From: Lysobacter capsici
GTDB taxonomy: Bacteria; Pseudomonadota; Gammaproteobacteria; Xanthomonadales; Xanthomonadaceae
Length of the DNA: 64,000 nucleotides
NCBI RefSeq assembly: GCF_018732085.1
Contig: NZ_CP076103.1
Span: forward strand, 1,798,001 to 1,862,000
Direction: 5' to 3'
Shown: positions 63,732 to 64,000 of the stretch, piece after piece
Layout: each line of letters opens with the position of its first letter
Position numbering within the stretch: position 1 is the first letter of the stretch
Made by a program: the position numbers and the translations under genes
The notes under the pieces: model-generated
Database searches by the model: none
The model's input: only the letters and a program-made list of their open reading frames with translations
What the model was told of the DNA's origin: nothing

Positions 63732-64000
63732 ATGAGCCGCATGTCCTTCGAACTGCTAGGCAACGACGGCGCCGCGCGCCGCGGCCGGCTGACCTTTCCG
63801 CGCGGCACGGTCGAAACCCCGGCGTTCATGCCGGTGGGCACCTACGGTTCGGTCAAGGGGATCATGCCCGAGCACGTCGCCGAGCTCGGCGCGCAGATCA
63901 TCCTCGGCAACACCTTCCATCTGTACCTGCGCCCGGGCCTGGACGTGATCGGCGATCACGGCGGCCTGCACGGTTTCGCGCGCTGGAACGGGCCGATCCT
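63732..64000 (+). CDS. tgt: Queuine tRNA-ribosyltransferase (5' part only)
   Basis: The visible 89 residues begin MSRMSFELLGNDGAARRGRL and continue GTVETPAFMPVGTYGSVKG, LGNTFHLYLRPG, HGGLHGFARWNGPIL, the diagnostic Tgt N-terminus. It exchanges guanine for preQ1 at the tRNA wobble base. AAAGGAA precedes the ATG; the gene runs off the window. Confidence 0.95.
   Translation, partial: MSRMSFELLGNDGAARRGRLTFPRGTVETPAFMPVGTYGSVKGIMPEHVAELGAQIILGNTFHLYLRPGLDVIGDHGGLHGFARWNGPI

Overview
The window is high-GC DNA from a gammaproteobacterium of the Xanthomonadaceae, most likely Lysobacter. The evidence is the protein sequences (Dxs, QueA, InfC and PheST of xanthomonad type), the gene order thrS-infC-rpmI-rplT-pheS-pheT-ihfA-merR-tRNA-Pro, the many REP-like palindromes and the abundance of small secreted proteins. 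The genus is inferred, not proven. Almost everything is ordinary chromosome, except one 8-kb integrated filamentous phage (inovirus).

Layout. 1-2249: an Atm1-type ABC transporter (cut by the window edge) diverges from thrS. 2250-10880: translation operon(s) thrS, infC (non-AUG start), rpmI-rplT, a small secreted protein, pheS-pheT, ihfA, a MerR regulator and tRNA-Pro(GGG). 11161-15426: small secreted protein, a decayed copy of the tRNA-Pro 3' end, a TraB/GumN-like protein, then a Fur-box-preceded iron-uptake operon (DUF3649, PepSY-TM, DUF3325). 15472-22791: dxs, an Ala/Pro-linker protein, an HNH nuclease, an acyl-CoA dehydrogenase and a lipoprotein. 23087-31477: a signalling operon in which FHA-GAF protein, Ser/Thr kinase with TPRs, histidine kinase and NarL-type regulator overlap or abut, next to a secreted protein and a divergent Tat-type subtilase. 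31739-32400: a tandem array of REP palindromes with a 190-bp period.

34110-42145: an inovirus integrated in the 3' part of tRNA-Phe(GAA), bounded by a perfect 60-bp direct repeat. It carries a tyrosine integrase, Zot/pI, pVI, pIII, a tiny membrane ORF, pVIII (major coat), an 85-aa membrane protein, a zinc-ribbon protein, pV (ssDNA binding), a HUH replication initiator, two early ORFs, a control region with two overlapping promoters and a large hairpin, and a divergent regulator whose 3' end lies inside the attachment site. Four phage genes are only 27-50 codons long (27-aa membrane ORF, pVIII, zinc ribbon, pre-rep ORF).

42146-64000: GNAT acetyltransferase, DUF6289-type peptide, yggX-mutY, AsmA-like protein, ftsY/rsmD-coaD, lipoprotein, ferredoxin, ggt, an MBL hydrolase coupled to a TMEM43-family protein, upp, small hypotheticals, a class III aminotransferase, a DesK/DesR-like two-component pair, queA and the start of tgt. 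At least five palindromic repeat families punctuate the intergenic spaces; one single arm has entered the coding sequence of pheT.
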